This document shows positions 27,602 through 35,395 of a stretch of DNA of 64,000 bases, one piece after another (the first letter of the stretch is position 1; each line of letters opens with the position of its first letter). Position numbers and translations under genes: made by a program. Source of the DNA: Methylocystis sp. IM3 (GTDB taxonomy: Bacteria; Pseudomonadota; Alphaproteobacteria; Rhizobiales; Beijerinckiaceae); assembly GCF_038070105.1 (NCBI RefSeq), contig NZ_JBBPBZ010000002.1:674501-738500 (forward strand). Direction: 5' to 3'. A model generated the notes under the pieces. It saw only the letters and a program-made list of their open reading frames with translations. It searched no databases and was not told where the DNA came from.

Positions 27602-29347
27602 CTACTTTTTGGGGGTCTCGTTTTTCTGGCTGGCAGGATGGCTGCGCGCTGCGCCCGGCGCAAATTTGTCCGCGGGGGGCGCGTCGGGAGTCGCGAAGCC
27701 GACAAGACGTGCGGGGCGCGCGGGGGGCAGCAACACGCTGCCGGCTTCTGCGGCGCGCGCCGCCGAGCGTACAGCCGTAATGGGCGCGCCAAGAACCGAA
27801 CGGGCGGAGGCGCGCGACGCTGGCGTCGCGGCCGTCAGCGTGTTGAAATTGGATCTGTCGAGACGTGCGGGAACGAGGTCGCCCTTCTGGGCTGCCGCCC
27901 GGCGCAATGGCTTCCCAGCATCCAGCTCCTGCGCCGCTTCGTCGGCGGCGGCCGGCGCATAGGCAAGGGCAGGGTCGTCCTTGACTGGCTGGGCTTCGGC
28001 CGTTTCGGGGGGGAGGGCGGCGGCGCGCTCTCTCTCGCCGTGCCGGCCGGCCGACTGCAGCTCAGGCTCCGCCGAAGCCGTCAGGCTTGCTGGGCGACGG
28101 GGCGGCAGGGGGGCCTTTGCATAATGGCGCGCCGAGACGCTTTCCGAATTTTCGCCATCCTGGAGGCTGCTGGTCGCTGACGCTTCTTCCGGCGCGGTCT
28201 CGTCGAGAGAAGCCGGGCGGCCTCGCGGGGGGAGCGGCACATTGGCGAAGTGGCGCCGCCTCTCTTCTTCAGCCGGCGCCTCAGTCAAATTCTCTGGCGG
28301 GATGGGCGCAGCCGATTGGGGCGCACGGACCGGGTCCGGCGCGATCGCCACAGCGCCTGTCGCGCTCATGACCGTCTCGCCACGGGGAAGGTCGGCTTCC
28401 GCGCGGGCAAACTGGCTGCGGCCTCGGCGACCGGGAGGCGCTGCGGCGACAGCGCCCTCTTCGCCGCCGGCTTCATAATCAGCCTGTGATCCGCGTCCAC
28501 GCGGGGCCAGGGCGGCCCATTGCTTGCGAGTGCTTGGCGGCGGCGCCGCAATCTCGGCGTCTTCGTCTTCTCCGCCGCCGCCGCCAAAGAGCGCGGCGAG
28601 GAAGCCGCCGAAGGTCCGGCGCGGCGCGGCCGCGACATAGGCGCCGTTGCCACGGGCTTCGATCTCCGCTTTCGCTTCTTCATAGGCAGGAAGCGGCTGA
28701 CCGTTCGTCGGAAGATGAACCGTCTTGCCGTCCGGGAAGAGGCGGACAAGCTGCTCATAGGTCATGCGCGGCCAGGACCGCACATTGCCCACATCAAGAT
28801 GGACAAAGGGCGTGTTGGCGTTGGGGTAATAACCGACGCCGCCGCGCTGCATCCGCATGCCTATTTCGCGTATCTCGGACATCGGCATACCGGGCATGGT
28901 CGTATCCATCGCCTTGCCGAGCATATGCTGTGAATATTTGGCGACGGCGCGCGAGCGGGCGCGCAACATGGCGTTGGTTTCGGGCGAGCGATAGGCCGAA
29001 ACGACATTGATGACCTGGTTGCCGGCGCCCGCCGTACGATACGCCTCCCACACCACGTCGAACAGACGGGGATCCATATTGGTGGGCTCGTCCCGCCGCC
29101 AGTCGCGCAGGAACCAGTTGAGCTGCTCCAGGACCCGGCTGTCATACTGGCCGTTGACGAGATAGGTGGCGGCAATGTCCTCGCCGGTATGGGCGTGGTG
29201 CAGATAGATTGTGCGTGTGTCGCCGTTCGCGACGGCGGTCTCCGTCATGCTCGGCGCCAAGATCGAGACGAAGGCGCCGAGACAGCCGAGCGCAAGGGAG
29301 AGCGGCGAGCTTGACCTGTGTCTGGCTTTGGCGCGACGCGTCGTCAA
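27602..29347 (-). CDS. DUF882 (peptidase M15-like, YcbK-type) protein with long disordered tail
   Basis: A 581-residue protein. N-terminal signal-like segment (about 15-40, TETAVANG), then the DUF882 domain (about 45-215): DRTIYLHHAHTGE-like start, VVSAYRSPETNAMLRA, SQHMLGKAMD and GGVGYYPNANTPFVHLDVG, keeping the His/Asp metal ligands of the M15 fold (HxxGxAxD, HLD). It probably cuts or binds peptidoglycan in the periplasm. From about 240 on it is a proline/alanine/arginine-rich low-complexity region more than 300 residues long, with three PLPPRxRPASL-type repeats. The tail is much longer than the family core. Confidence 0.8.
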   Translation of the reverse strand: MTTRRAKARHRSSSPLSLALGCLGAFVSILAPSMTETAVANGDTRTIYLHHAHTGEDIAATYLVNGQYDSRVLEQLNWFLRDWRRDEPTNMDPRLFDVVWEAYRTAGAGNQVINVVSAYRSPETNAMLRARSRAVAKYSQHMLGKAMDTTMPGMPMSEIREIGMRMQRGGVGYYPNANTPFVHLDVGNVRSWPRMTYEQLVRLFPDGKTVHLPTNGQPLPAYEEAKAEIEARGNGAYVAAAPRRTFGGFLAALFGGGGGEDEDAEIAAPPPSTRKQWAALAPRGRGSQADYEAGGEEGAVAAAPPGRRGRSQFARAEADLPRGETVMSATGAVAIAPDPVRAPQSAAPIPPENLTEAPAEEERRRHFANVPLPPRGRPASLDETAPEEASATSSLQDGENSESVSARHYAKAPLPPRRPASLTASAEPELQSAGRHGERERAAALPPETAEAQPVKDDPALAYAPAAADEAAQELDAGKPLRRAAAQKGDLVPARLDRSNFNTLTAATPASRASARSVLGAPITAVRSAARAAEAGSVLLPPARPARLVGFATPDAPPADKFAPGAARSHPASQKNETPKK

Positions 29348-29644
29348 AAGGATTTCTTCCCCGTCTCGTTTGAGGCTGGCCCTTCAAGGCGCCGGCCCAA
29401 GATCGTTTTCCATCCCTTGCCCGTCGGACCGGCGCGGCGCCAGCCTCTGGGCGCCCCCAACCTGGGCGGGGGCTTGTATTTGTAACCGTCCGCTTCGGCG
29501 CAATCGCACGGGCGCGTCATCGCCCAGCGCCCGTGTGGGAAATGGATCCAGCCGGACGAATTTCCCTGAACGCCGTCAGCGTTAGGGTAGCATCGTGGCG
29601 AAAAATAGCCAATCAGCGGAGCGGGTCGCAGGCTAGCTGCTCTC
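29348..29644. other. intergenic stretch
   Basis: Lies between the start of the DUF882 gene and the end of the next minus-strand gene. It presumably holds the DUF882 promoter. No convincing gene or hairpin with a T-tract is visible. Confidence 0.4.
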
Positions 29645-30436
29645 TCAGCGCGTCGCGACGGGGAGAAATTTTGCGCTCAGGATCGGTTGTGAGCCAGGTA
29701 TCATGGCGAAAGGCGCGGCGGCGTCCCGGGCCGTGAAAGCTTCAGACGGCGGACGGCGCGGCGGCAGCGGCGGCGGGTCGGCGAGCGTCGAGGGCGTGCG
29801 GGGGATCGCCGTCGAGGCTTCCGAGCGCGCGACTGCATCCGAGGACAGACGCCCCTCTGGGACGCGCTCCCGATCCGCCACCGCGATACGGATCGAGCCT
29901 CTGGGCGAGGCCTCGGGCGAGGAGAAGGCGCCTGCGACGGCCGTTTGAACCTTGCGGGCGAGATCGCCGAAGGGATTCGCGGCGACAGGAACCGCCGCCT
30001 CGGGCCGGACGCTAGCGGAAACGGCCTGGCGCTGGCTTCGGCTCGCGATCAGCACCGGATTGTCGCCATTGCAATTGCGCATGCCGAGCGCGATGAGCTC
30101 GCTTCCGCGCAACACCCTGTACTCACGCGTCAGATACCCGAGCCGCGCCTGGACTGCGGCGGGATAGGCTGCGAAAAGCTTGGCGGAGACGCCGAGATCC
30201 ACTTCTTTGGAGATCGCATTATAGGCTTGATGGAATTTCACCTGCGCGTCGGGATAGACGCAGACATTGGGCAGGCTGAGCGCAAGCGTGCACGCCGAGC
30301 GGCATTCATGCAGACGAACCTCCCGGTTTTCGCGGCGATATTGTTCGGTCTGCGCCTCATAATCGGTGACGAGCCCGCCCACGTCCTTGTAGACGATGAC
30401 AGGCGCCGGCGACGGCGGCGGCGAAAGATACCCCAA
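29645..30436 (-). CDS. uncharacterised protein resembling periplasmic ClpP-like (COG3904-type) proteins
   Basis: A 263-residue ORF beginning at a TTG; the start is uncertain. Residues about 40-75 read LHECRSACTLALSLPNVCVY and VKFHQAY, recalling the S-A-C-T-L-A and GFHxA motifs of exported ClpP/crotonase-like proteins. The N-terminal beta region normally preceding it seems short. The second half is low complexity with PPPLPPRRPPSEAF. Function unknown; I hold the family link as tentative. Confidence 0.5.
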   Translation of the reverse strand: MGYLSPPPSPAPVIVYKDVGGLVTDYEAQTEQYRRENREVRLHECRSACTLALSLPNVCVYPDAQVKFHQAYNAISKEVDLGVSAKLFAAYPAAVQARLGYLTREYRVLRGSELIALGMRNCNGDNPVLIASRSQRQAVSASVRPEAAVPVAANPFGDLARKVQTAVAGAFSSPEASPRGSIRIAVADRERVPEGRLSSDAVARSEASTAIPRTPSTLADPPPLPPRRPPSEAFTARDAAAPFAMIPGSQPILSAKFLPVATR

Positions 30437-30517
30437 GACGCACCTCTACGCTTCACGGACGGGACGCTCGGTAAATTATTCACCATGATAGGGTGAACAG
30501 CTTCTTAAGGAGCAAAC

Positions 30518-31453
30518 TCAGCTTCTTAAGCCCACGCGCAAGCCCGGCGAAGGTCGTTCTTGCAGAACATTGCGGCGAAAATGGAAGAGGGCCGCCGGCC
30601 GTCCGCCGGTCCGCAGGGACATCTCTCCGGTTGGTTCGACAATTGCAGAAGTTTCAACCAGTCTTCGGAAATTCTGCTTGTGGAGATGACGCCCCGCGAT
30701 TGCTTCGACTGTCCGTTGCAGCTCGGTCAGAGTAAAAGCCGGCGGCATCAGCTCGAAAATCACGGGCCGATACTTCATTTTGGCGCGCAGCCGGCTCATC
30801 GCCGTAGCAAGGATGCGGCGGTGATCGTGCCGCATCGGATCTCCAAGGGGTTGGAGCGCGCCGCGCCGGGCGGCCGCCTCGCGCCCGTCCCGCAGCGCCT
30901 CCTCCACCATTCCGGCCTCGTAAAGCAGTTCGTAGCGTTCGAGAACGTTTTCCTCGTTGAAACCGCGCGCGCCGAAAAGCAGCTCGACCCGCTGATGGCG
31001 CGAAAGCCCCGAGGAGGAAATGGCGTCCGGCGATTCTTCGACCCATTGACGCAGGCCCGGCGCAATCGTCGTTTCGATGAGTTCGGGCCGTCCGTTCCGC
31101 CAGTCCTCCCAGGGAAAGAAGTCATGCCAGCTGCGCCAGGCGCCGATCGCCGGGCGCTGGCTGTCGTCGCCGATGCGCGTCAGGGCGAGATATCCGACGG
31201 AAACCACGTGCGGATCGCGGTCGCCGGCCCGTGCGTGGCGACCGCGGTCGCCGAATGTGTAGAGCTGCTCGACATAGCCGAGCGGCGCGCCCGTCTGCTC
31301 CGCAACCCAGGCGCGCAGACCGATCTCGAAGGTCCTGTGGCGAATGGGATCGAAGGGACCCGAGGGCAGGGCGGCTTCGCCGCTTCGCTCATCCGCGCGG
31401 GTCGTCAGGATGAGCGGCTCCTCGCCGCGAACGGCGACAATCGCCGCCGTCAA
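30518..31453 (-). CDS. NrtR-like regulator: Nudix-type domain plus winged helix
   Basis: A 311-residue protein; no ATG is available, and a TTG at 31453 is the best start after the upstream stop. Residues about 1-140 are a Nudix fold (TAAIVAVRGEEPLILTTR, YVEQLYTFGDRGR), but the catalytic Nudix box is degenerate around GLRAWVAEQTGAPL, lacking the REUxEE glutamates. The C-terminal part (about 225-290, PPAFTLTELQRTVEAIAGRH, then KQNFRRLV) matches the winged-helix domain of NrtR-type repressors that sense ADP-ribose/NAD metabolites. So it is probably a transcription factor rather than a hydrolase. Last gene of a four-gene minus-strand operon. Confidence 0.7.
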   Translation of the reverse strand: MTAAIVAVRGEEPLILTTRADERSGEAALPSGPFDPIRHRTFEIGLRAWVAEQTGAPLGYVEQLYTFGDRGRHARAGDRDPHVVSVGYLALTRIGDDSQRPAIGAWRSWHDFFPWEDWRNGRPELIETTIAPGLRQWVEESPDAISSSGLSRHQRVELLFGARGFNEENVLERYELLYEAGMVEEALRDGREAAARRGALQPLGDPMRHDHRRILATAMSRLRAKMKYRPVIFELMPPAFTLTELQRTVEAIAGRHLHKQNFRRLVETSAIVEPTGEMSLRTGGRPAALFHFRRNVLQERPSPGLRVGLRS

Positions 31454-31512
31454 ACCGATGGCGACCGGCGGAGACAGCGTCGGACTGGCGGCTTTGTTCT
31501 CTCGCGTCTCGA

Positions 31513-32031
31513 TCAGGCCAGTTCGAGCGCGAAGGGCGCTCCCTCGAAACAGTCCGCGCCACGGCCGATCGCGGCGATGGCGGCGGCCATGCGGCCCTCA
31601 CGGCCGAGCCGGCGGTCGGCGAGCGCGACGAGCCGCCGATTGGGGGTCGCCGTCGGGGACATGCGGCGCAAGTCGCGCGCGAGATCGAATTCGCAGCGGT
31701 GGGGCGCAAGGGCGCAGGCCGCAATGTAGGCCGCAGCCGGAGACCGGCTCACGCCCGCATAGCAATGGATCACGAGCGGGTCGGCCTGGTCCCACGCCTC
31801 GATGAAGGCGAGCAGCCGGTCGATATGCTCCTCTCCGGGCAGGACGTGGCCGTCGACATGCGCGTCAATGTCCGACACGGCGATGCGCAGGTGGCGCTCC
31901 CTGGCGATCTCGCAAGGGCGCACCAATGAGGCGCCAGCCGTCAGGATCGTCACCAGTGAGCGCGCGCCGCTGCTGCGCACCGTGTCGACCACCTTGGTCA
32001 TGGAACAGACGTAAAGTCGCCCGTTCGACAT
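31513..32031 (-). CDS. tyrosine/dual-specificity-type protein phosphatase
   Basis: A 172-residue cytoplasmic protein. The catalytic P-loop HCYAGVSRSPAAAYIAA (about 94-110) carries the Cys-x5-Arg signature. DIDAHVDGHVLPGEEH upstream is a candidate general-acid loop. Characterised relatives dephosphorylate Tyr or Ser/Thr residues. It sits between the HD phosphohydrolase and NrtR-like genes with short gaps. Confidence 0.8.
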   Translation of the reverse strand: MSNGRLYVCSMTKVVDTVRSSGARSLVTILTAGASLVRPCEIARERHLRIAVSDIDAHVDGHVLPGEEHIDRLLAFIEAWDQADPLVIHCYAGVSRSPAAAYIAACALAPHRCEFDLARDLRRMSPTATPNRRLVALADRRLGREGRMAAAIAAIGRGADCFEGAPFALELA

Positions 32032-32052
32032 CGAAATCCTCTTAATCTTCCG

Positions 32053-32679
32053 CTAGCTGCGGTCGATCGCACGAAAACGGGCGAGGAAGCGCTCCTGCGT
32101 CGCCTCCACGGCGGCAGGCGCGAGCTCGTCCGTCAGGGCCTGCGGCGAGATCGCAGGGCGGCCGAAGATGCGCTCCGCCTCGCGCCGTGTAAAGCCTGCA
32201 AGCGACACGGCCTCGAAAAAAGCCGCGGCGCGATCCGCCTGCTTCGCGAGCTTGAGAGTCTCGGGAGAGGGCGTCGCAGGAAGGGAAAAGCGCAGCAGGA
32301 TGGCGCCTAGTATTCTGTTTTCAATAGACTTGTAAGCGTCGCCGATCACCGCCTTGAAAGGCGAAATCATGTCCCCGATCACATATTCGGGGGCGTCGTG
32401 CAGCAGCATGAACAATCGCTCGGCGCGCCCGATCGAGGGGTCCAGCTCGGCCGCGACCTTCTCGACCAGCAGGCTGTGCTGCGCGACCGAAAAGATGTGC
32501 GGGCCAATCGTCTGGCCGTTCCAGCGGGCGACGCGGGCAAGACCATGGGCGATGTCCTCTAGCTCGATGTCGAGAGGCGAAGGATCGAGGAGGTCGAGCC
32601 GCCGGCCGGAGAGCATGCGCTGCCAGGCGCGCGGAGCCGTCTCCTTCACGGGCCGTTTTCTCACCGGCGCGATGGACAT
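32053..32679 (-). CDS. HD-domain phosphohydrolase (YfbR-like)
   Basis: A 208-residue protein. Metal-binding HD motifs are visible: HIFSVAQHSLLV (about 60-71) and LLHDAPEYVIGD (about 91-102), then a late Asp in LAKQADRAAA. It resembles 5'-deoxynucleotidase YfbR/HDOD-type hydrolases acting on nucleotides. The start overlaps the Tag gene by 19 bp, indicating an operon. Confidence 0.8.
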   Translation of the reverse strand: MSIAPVRKRPVKETAPRAWQRMLSGRRLDLLDPSPLDIELEDIAHGLARVARWNGQTIGPHIFSVAQHSLLVEKVAAELDPSIGRAERLFMLLHDAPEYVIGDMISPFKAVIGDAYKSIENRILGAILLRFSLPATPSPETLKLAKQADRAAAFFEAVSLAGFTRREAERIFGRPAISPQALTDELAPAAVEATQERFLARFRAIDRS

Positions 32680-33302
32680 GCAGGCCCCGTCGCTTGGCGG
32701 ACATGGCAGTCCGCCAGATGGTCGTCGACCATCCCGACAGCCTGCATGAAAGCGTAAACAATGGTCGGGCCGCAGAATTTGAAGCCTCTGGCTTTCAGAT
32801 CCCTCGCAAAGCGCGCCGAGACGGGGCTCTGCGTCGGAATGTCGCTCATCCTTCGAGGAAGATTCACGATCGGCTCCCCGTCGACGAAGTCCCAGACATA
32901 GGTCGAGAAGCCCTGCGCCGATTCGATTTCCAGCCAGGCGCGGGCAGACTGAATGGCGCCCTCGATTTTGGCGCGGTTGCGCACGATCCCGTCGTTTTGC
33001 ATCAGTTCGTGCACGCGCCTGTCGTCGAAGCGGGCGATGCGCGACGGATCGAAGCCGTCGAACGCCTTTCTGAAGGCGTCTCTCTTGCGCAGGATGGTGA
33101 TCCAGGACAGGCCAGCCTGAAAACCATCCAGGATCAGTTTTTCAAAAAGCGCACGGCTGTCCCTTTCCGGCCTCCCCCATTCCCCATCGTGGTAGGCGAC
33201 ATAAGCCTGATCGCGTCCGGCCCACGGGCAGCGCGCCAATCCATCCGGATGGACAATGACTTGATCCCCCCAACTCGCTGGTTGTTCGCGGGCGGACGGC
33301 AA
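32661..33302 (-). CDS. tag: DNA-3-methyladenine glycosylase I
   Basis: A 213-residue protein, TTG start with GGGAG upstream. It has the Tag motifs RCPWAG (about 24-29), YHDGEWGRP, FEKLILDGFQAGLSWITIL, FKFCGPTIVYAFMQAVGMV and DDHLADCHV, including the residues that bind Zn (Cys/His near both ends) and 3-methyladenine (Glu/Tyr/Trp). It removes alkylated adenine in base-excision repair. First gene of the four-gene operon with HD phosphohydrolase, phosphatase and NrtR-like genes. Confidence 0.92.
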   Translation of the reverse strand: MPSAREQPASWGDQVIVHPDGLARCPWAGRDQAYVAYHDGEWGRPERDSRALFEKLILDGFQAGLSWITILRKRDAFRKAFDGFDPSRIARFDDRRVHELMQNDGIVRNRAKIEGAIQSARAWLEIESAQGFSTYVWDFVDGEPIVNLPRRMSDIPTQSPVSARFARDLKARGFKFCGPTIVYAFMQAVGMVDDHLADCHVRQATGPACPSRR

Positions 33303-33490
33303 GACCTTGCTCTCCCTGGATGTTGATTCGAACGCTTTATGGCGCGTTCAGATTGCGTTCACAACCACGTTGGGACTATCGTTGCGCCGCCGCTGACACG
33401 CCGCGCTTCGAGGTGGCGCGCGGCGTGCTTGATTGCGCCGTCGCAAGTCGCTGCCGATATCACAAGCGGCTTCCATAAGGGGAGATTTAT

Positions 33491-34030
33491 ATGGTGATCC
33501 GTCTCGTTGTTTCCCGCGCTGCGGTGGGCCTCGTCGCCATGGGCCTCGGCGTGGCCGTTTCGGGCGAAGCTTTCGCCCAGGCCAATGTGCTGAAGGAATG
33601 CGGATCTCGTTATCAGGCCAAGAAGGCTGCGAACGAACTCGGCGGACAGACCTGGCAGGAGTTTCTGAAGGAGTGCCGCGCGAGCCTCGCCGAGGCCGCG
33701 CCCGCGGAAGCCAAGCCCGCCGAAACCAAGCCTGCGGAAACCGCTGCGCCCGCAGAGGCCGCCAAGCCCGCCGAAGCCGCGAAGCCTGCCGAGGCTGCGA
33801 AGCCTGCTGAACCGGCCAAGCCCACCGAGACGGCCAAGCCTGCTGAACCGGCCAAGCCTGAAGCCGCGAAGCCGGCCGCCGACACCAAGGCGGCGACCCA
33901 GGCCCGCCAGAAGAAATGCGCCGCCGAGTGGAAGGCGCAGAAAGCGGAACTGCTCAAGAGCGACAAGAAGCTGACTTGGCCGAAGTTCTGGAGCTCATGC
34001 AACAAGCGCCTGAAGGAGGCCGGCGAATAA
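33491..34030 (+). CDS. secreted protein with duplicated Cys module joined by an (A/E)KPAE repeat linker
   Basis: A 179-residue protein with a GGGGAG site before ATG and a signal peptide (about 1-29, SGEAFAQ). Two related modules flank a low-complexity linker: residues about 34-66 (KECGSRYQAKKAANELGGQT...LKECRASL) and about 143-175 (KKCAAEWKAQKAELLKSDKK...SSCNKRL). Each has two cysteines and T-W-x-(E/K)-F. The linker (about 70-130) is a run of AAKPAE/PAKPTE-like units, probably extended and charged. No named family; periplasmic location inferred. Confidence 0.75.
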   Translation: MVIRLVVSRAAVGLVAMGLGVAVSGEAFAQANVLKECGSRYQAKKAANELGGQTWQEFLKECRASLAEAAPAEAKPAETKPAETAAPAEAAKPAEAAKPAEAAKPAEPAKPTETAKPAEPAKPEAAKPAADTKAATQARQKKCAAEWKAQKAELLKSDKKLTWPKFWSSCNKRLKEAGE

Positions 34031-34051
34031 CGCCGCGCCCCTAAGTCCCAG

Positions 34052-34085
34052 AGCCCGGCGGGTTCCTCGCCGGGCTTTCCTTTTT
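34052..34085 (+). terminator. rho-independent terminator
   Basis: A perfect 9-bp stem AGCCCGGCG / CGCCGGGCT with a 7-nt loop, followed by TTCCTTTTT. It lies 22 bp past the secreted protein stop and before the DUF3126 gene, on the plus strand. Confidence 0.9.
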
Positions 34086-34159
34086 GGACAAAGTTGTCTT
34101 GCTCCTCGCGCGGGTTCATGCCACAGCACTGGCCGGAATGCACAGTTGGGAGGCTCGGC

Positions 34160-34555
34160 GTGGACAAAGGCGAATTGCGAAAGCTGCAGGCGTTCCTGCG
34201 CCGCTCCTTCGGCAATGACGATATCCGCGTGGCCCTTGATCCGAAGAACACGGAGAACGCCGCGGTCGCTCTCGGGGAGCGCCAGATTGCGACCATCTCG
34301 GTGGACGATGAAGATGGAGATCGCTCGTTCGCCTTCGAGATGAAGATTCCCGTTGGACGGGAAGTGCTGCAATCCTATCTGCGAAAGCTTTTCGAAAACG
34401 ACCGGCTGAGCATCGTTGCGCGCGGGCGGAAAACGGACTCGGTGGAACTCAATAGCGACGGCGAGTTTCTCGGCGTTATTTCCGCCGACGACGCCAAGCT
34501 CTCGAGCTTCACGCTTCAGATCGCTATTCTCGATTTCGATCTAGAGGAAGAATAG
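34160..34555 (+). CDS. tandem DUF3126 protein
   Basis: A 131-residue protein from a GTG with GGGAGG 7 bp upstream. Two copies of the DUF3126 fold lie head to tail: residues about 3-62 (LRKLQAFLRRSFGNDDIRVA ... ISVDDEDGDRSFAFEMKIP) and about 66-131 (LQSYLRKLFENDRLSIVA ... GVISADDAKLSSFTLQIAILDFDLEEE). Normal members have one copy of about 70 residues, so this is an internal duplication. Function unknown; cytoplasmic. Confidence 0.8.
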   Translation: MDKGELRKLQAFLRRSFGNDDIRVALDPKNTENAAVALGERQIATISVDDEDGDRSFAFEMKIPVGREVLQSYLRKLFENDRLSIVARGRKTDSVELNSDGEFLGVISADDAKLSSFTLQIAILDFDLEEE

Positions 34556-34560
34556 GGGCT

Positions 34561-35184
34561 CTAGCGCGCCCTCGCGCGCATGCGCCTCACGAGCGCCCGG
34601 GAGCCATCGTAGAGCGCGTCCCATTGTTCGAGAAGGGACGCCGGATATCGCAGTTCCACATCGAGCGCCCCGTCTCGAAATACGGAAAAACAGTCCTCGC
34701 CTGGCGTGCGGGTCTCACGCTTCAGGCACCGCGCAAAGAAGTTGCGCCCGTCCGGCGCCGCAACGAACAGCTCCTCCAGATCATAAGGCGAACCCGCTTC
34801 GAAACGCCGGCGCACTAGCCCGCCGGGACCGACAAGCGTATCGGGCGTCAGGAAGTGGGTATAAACTTTCGTAAGGCGATCTTGCGGCTCGGGACCGTCC
34901 TCTTTCGTCGTCAGGACCATTGTGATGGAGGAGCGGGGCTGGCTCCGCCGGTCCATCGGCAGGGGGCTGAAGTCAGGGAAGGATACGACGAAGCCCAGGC
35001 GATCGGTGAGGCCGCCTGCGGCCGTCGCGTCATCACGCGCATAGGCGCGGGCATAGGCGAGACTTACGCCGCCGACCTTGGCGTGGACCAGCGTGTCCGG
35101 CGCGCTGTCTTGTGCGAGAAGCAGCAGCCCGGCGCCCATGCCGATCACGGCTGCCGTCATGAAAAAGATAAAGGCGAGCCTCAC
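34561..35184 (-). CDS. membrane-anchored protein of unknown function
   Basis: A 207-residue protein, GTG start, with one N-terminal membrane anchor (about 3-25) and a soluble periplasmic part (LGFVVSFPDFSPLPMDR, YDLEELFVAAPDGRNFFARC, DCFSVFRDGALDVELRYPAS). The alternation suggests a beta-sandwich. No family recognised. Confidence 0.65.
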   Translation of the reverse strand: MRLAFIFFMTAAVIGMGAGLLLLAQDSAPDTLVHAKVGGVSLAYARAYARDDATAAGGLTDRLGFVVSFPDFSPLPMDRRSQPRSSITMVLTTKEDGPEPQDRLTKVYTHFLTPDTLVGPGGLVRRRFEAGSPYDLEELFVAAPDGRNFFARCLKRETRTPGEDCFSVFRDGALDVELRYPASLLEQWDALYDGSRALVRRMRARAR

Positions 35185-35395
35185 TGGAAAATCAGCTCAC
35201 GTCCCGCAACTCGCCATTTTCGCGGCGAGGAAGGGGCTGTGTGAACTGCGCCCTCGGGTCGCCGGCGCCGATGACGCCCAATTGCGCGCCGCAAGACCGA
35301 GATGCTGGAAAAGAGGCTCGCCGCCAAAGCCGTTTTCACGCGTATTTTCCTGCACGAGATCGCCGTCCTTCTCATGCCCTGCGGCGGAAGGGCTG

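Noticed and set aside
33429..33460. TTGATT ... GATAT promoter-like pair before the secreted protein gene
   Set aside because: Spacing and -10 fit are poor for a sigma-70 promoter, so it is not listed.
33700..33880. short tandem DNA repeats that might suggest a CRISPR or VNTR element
   Set aside because: They encode the in-frame AKPAE-type spacer of the secreted protein, with no spacer/repeat alternation.
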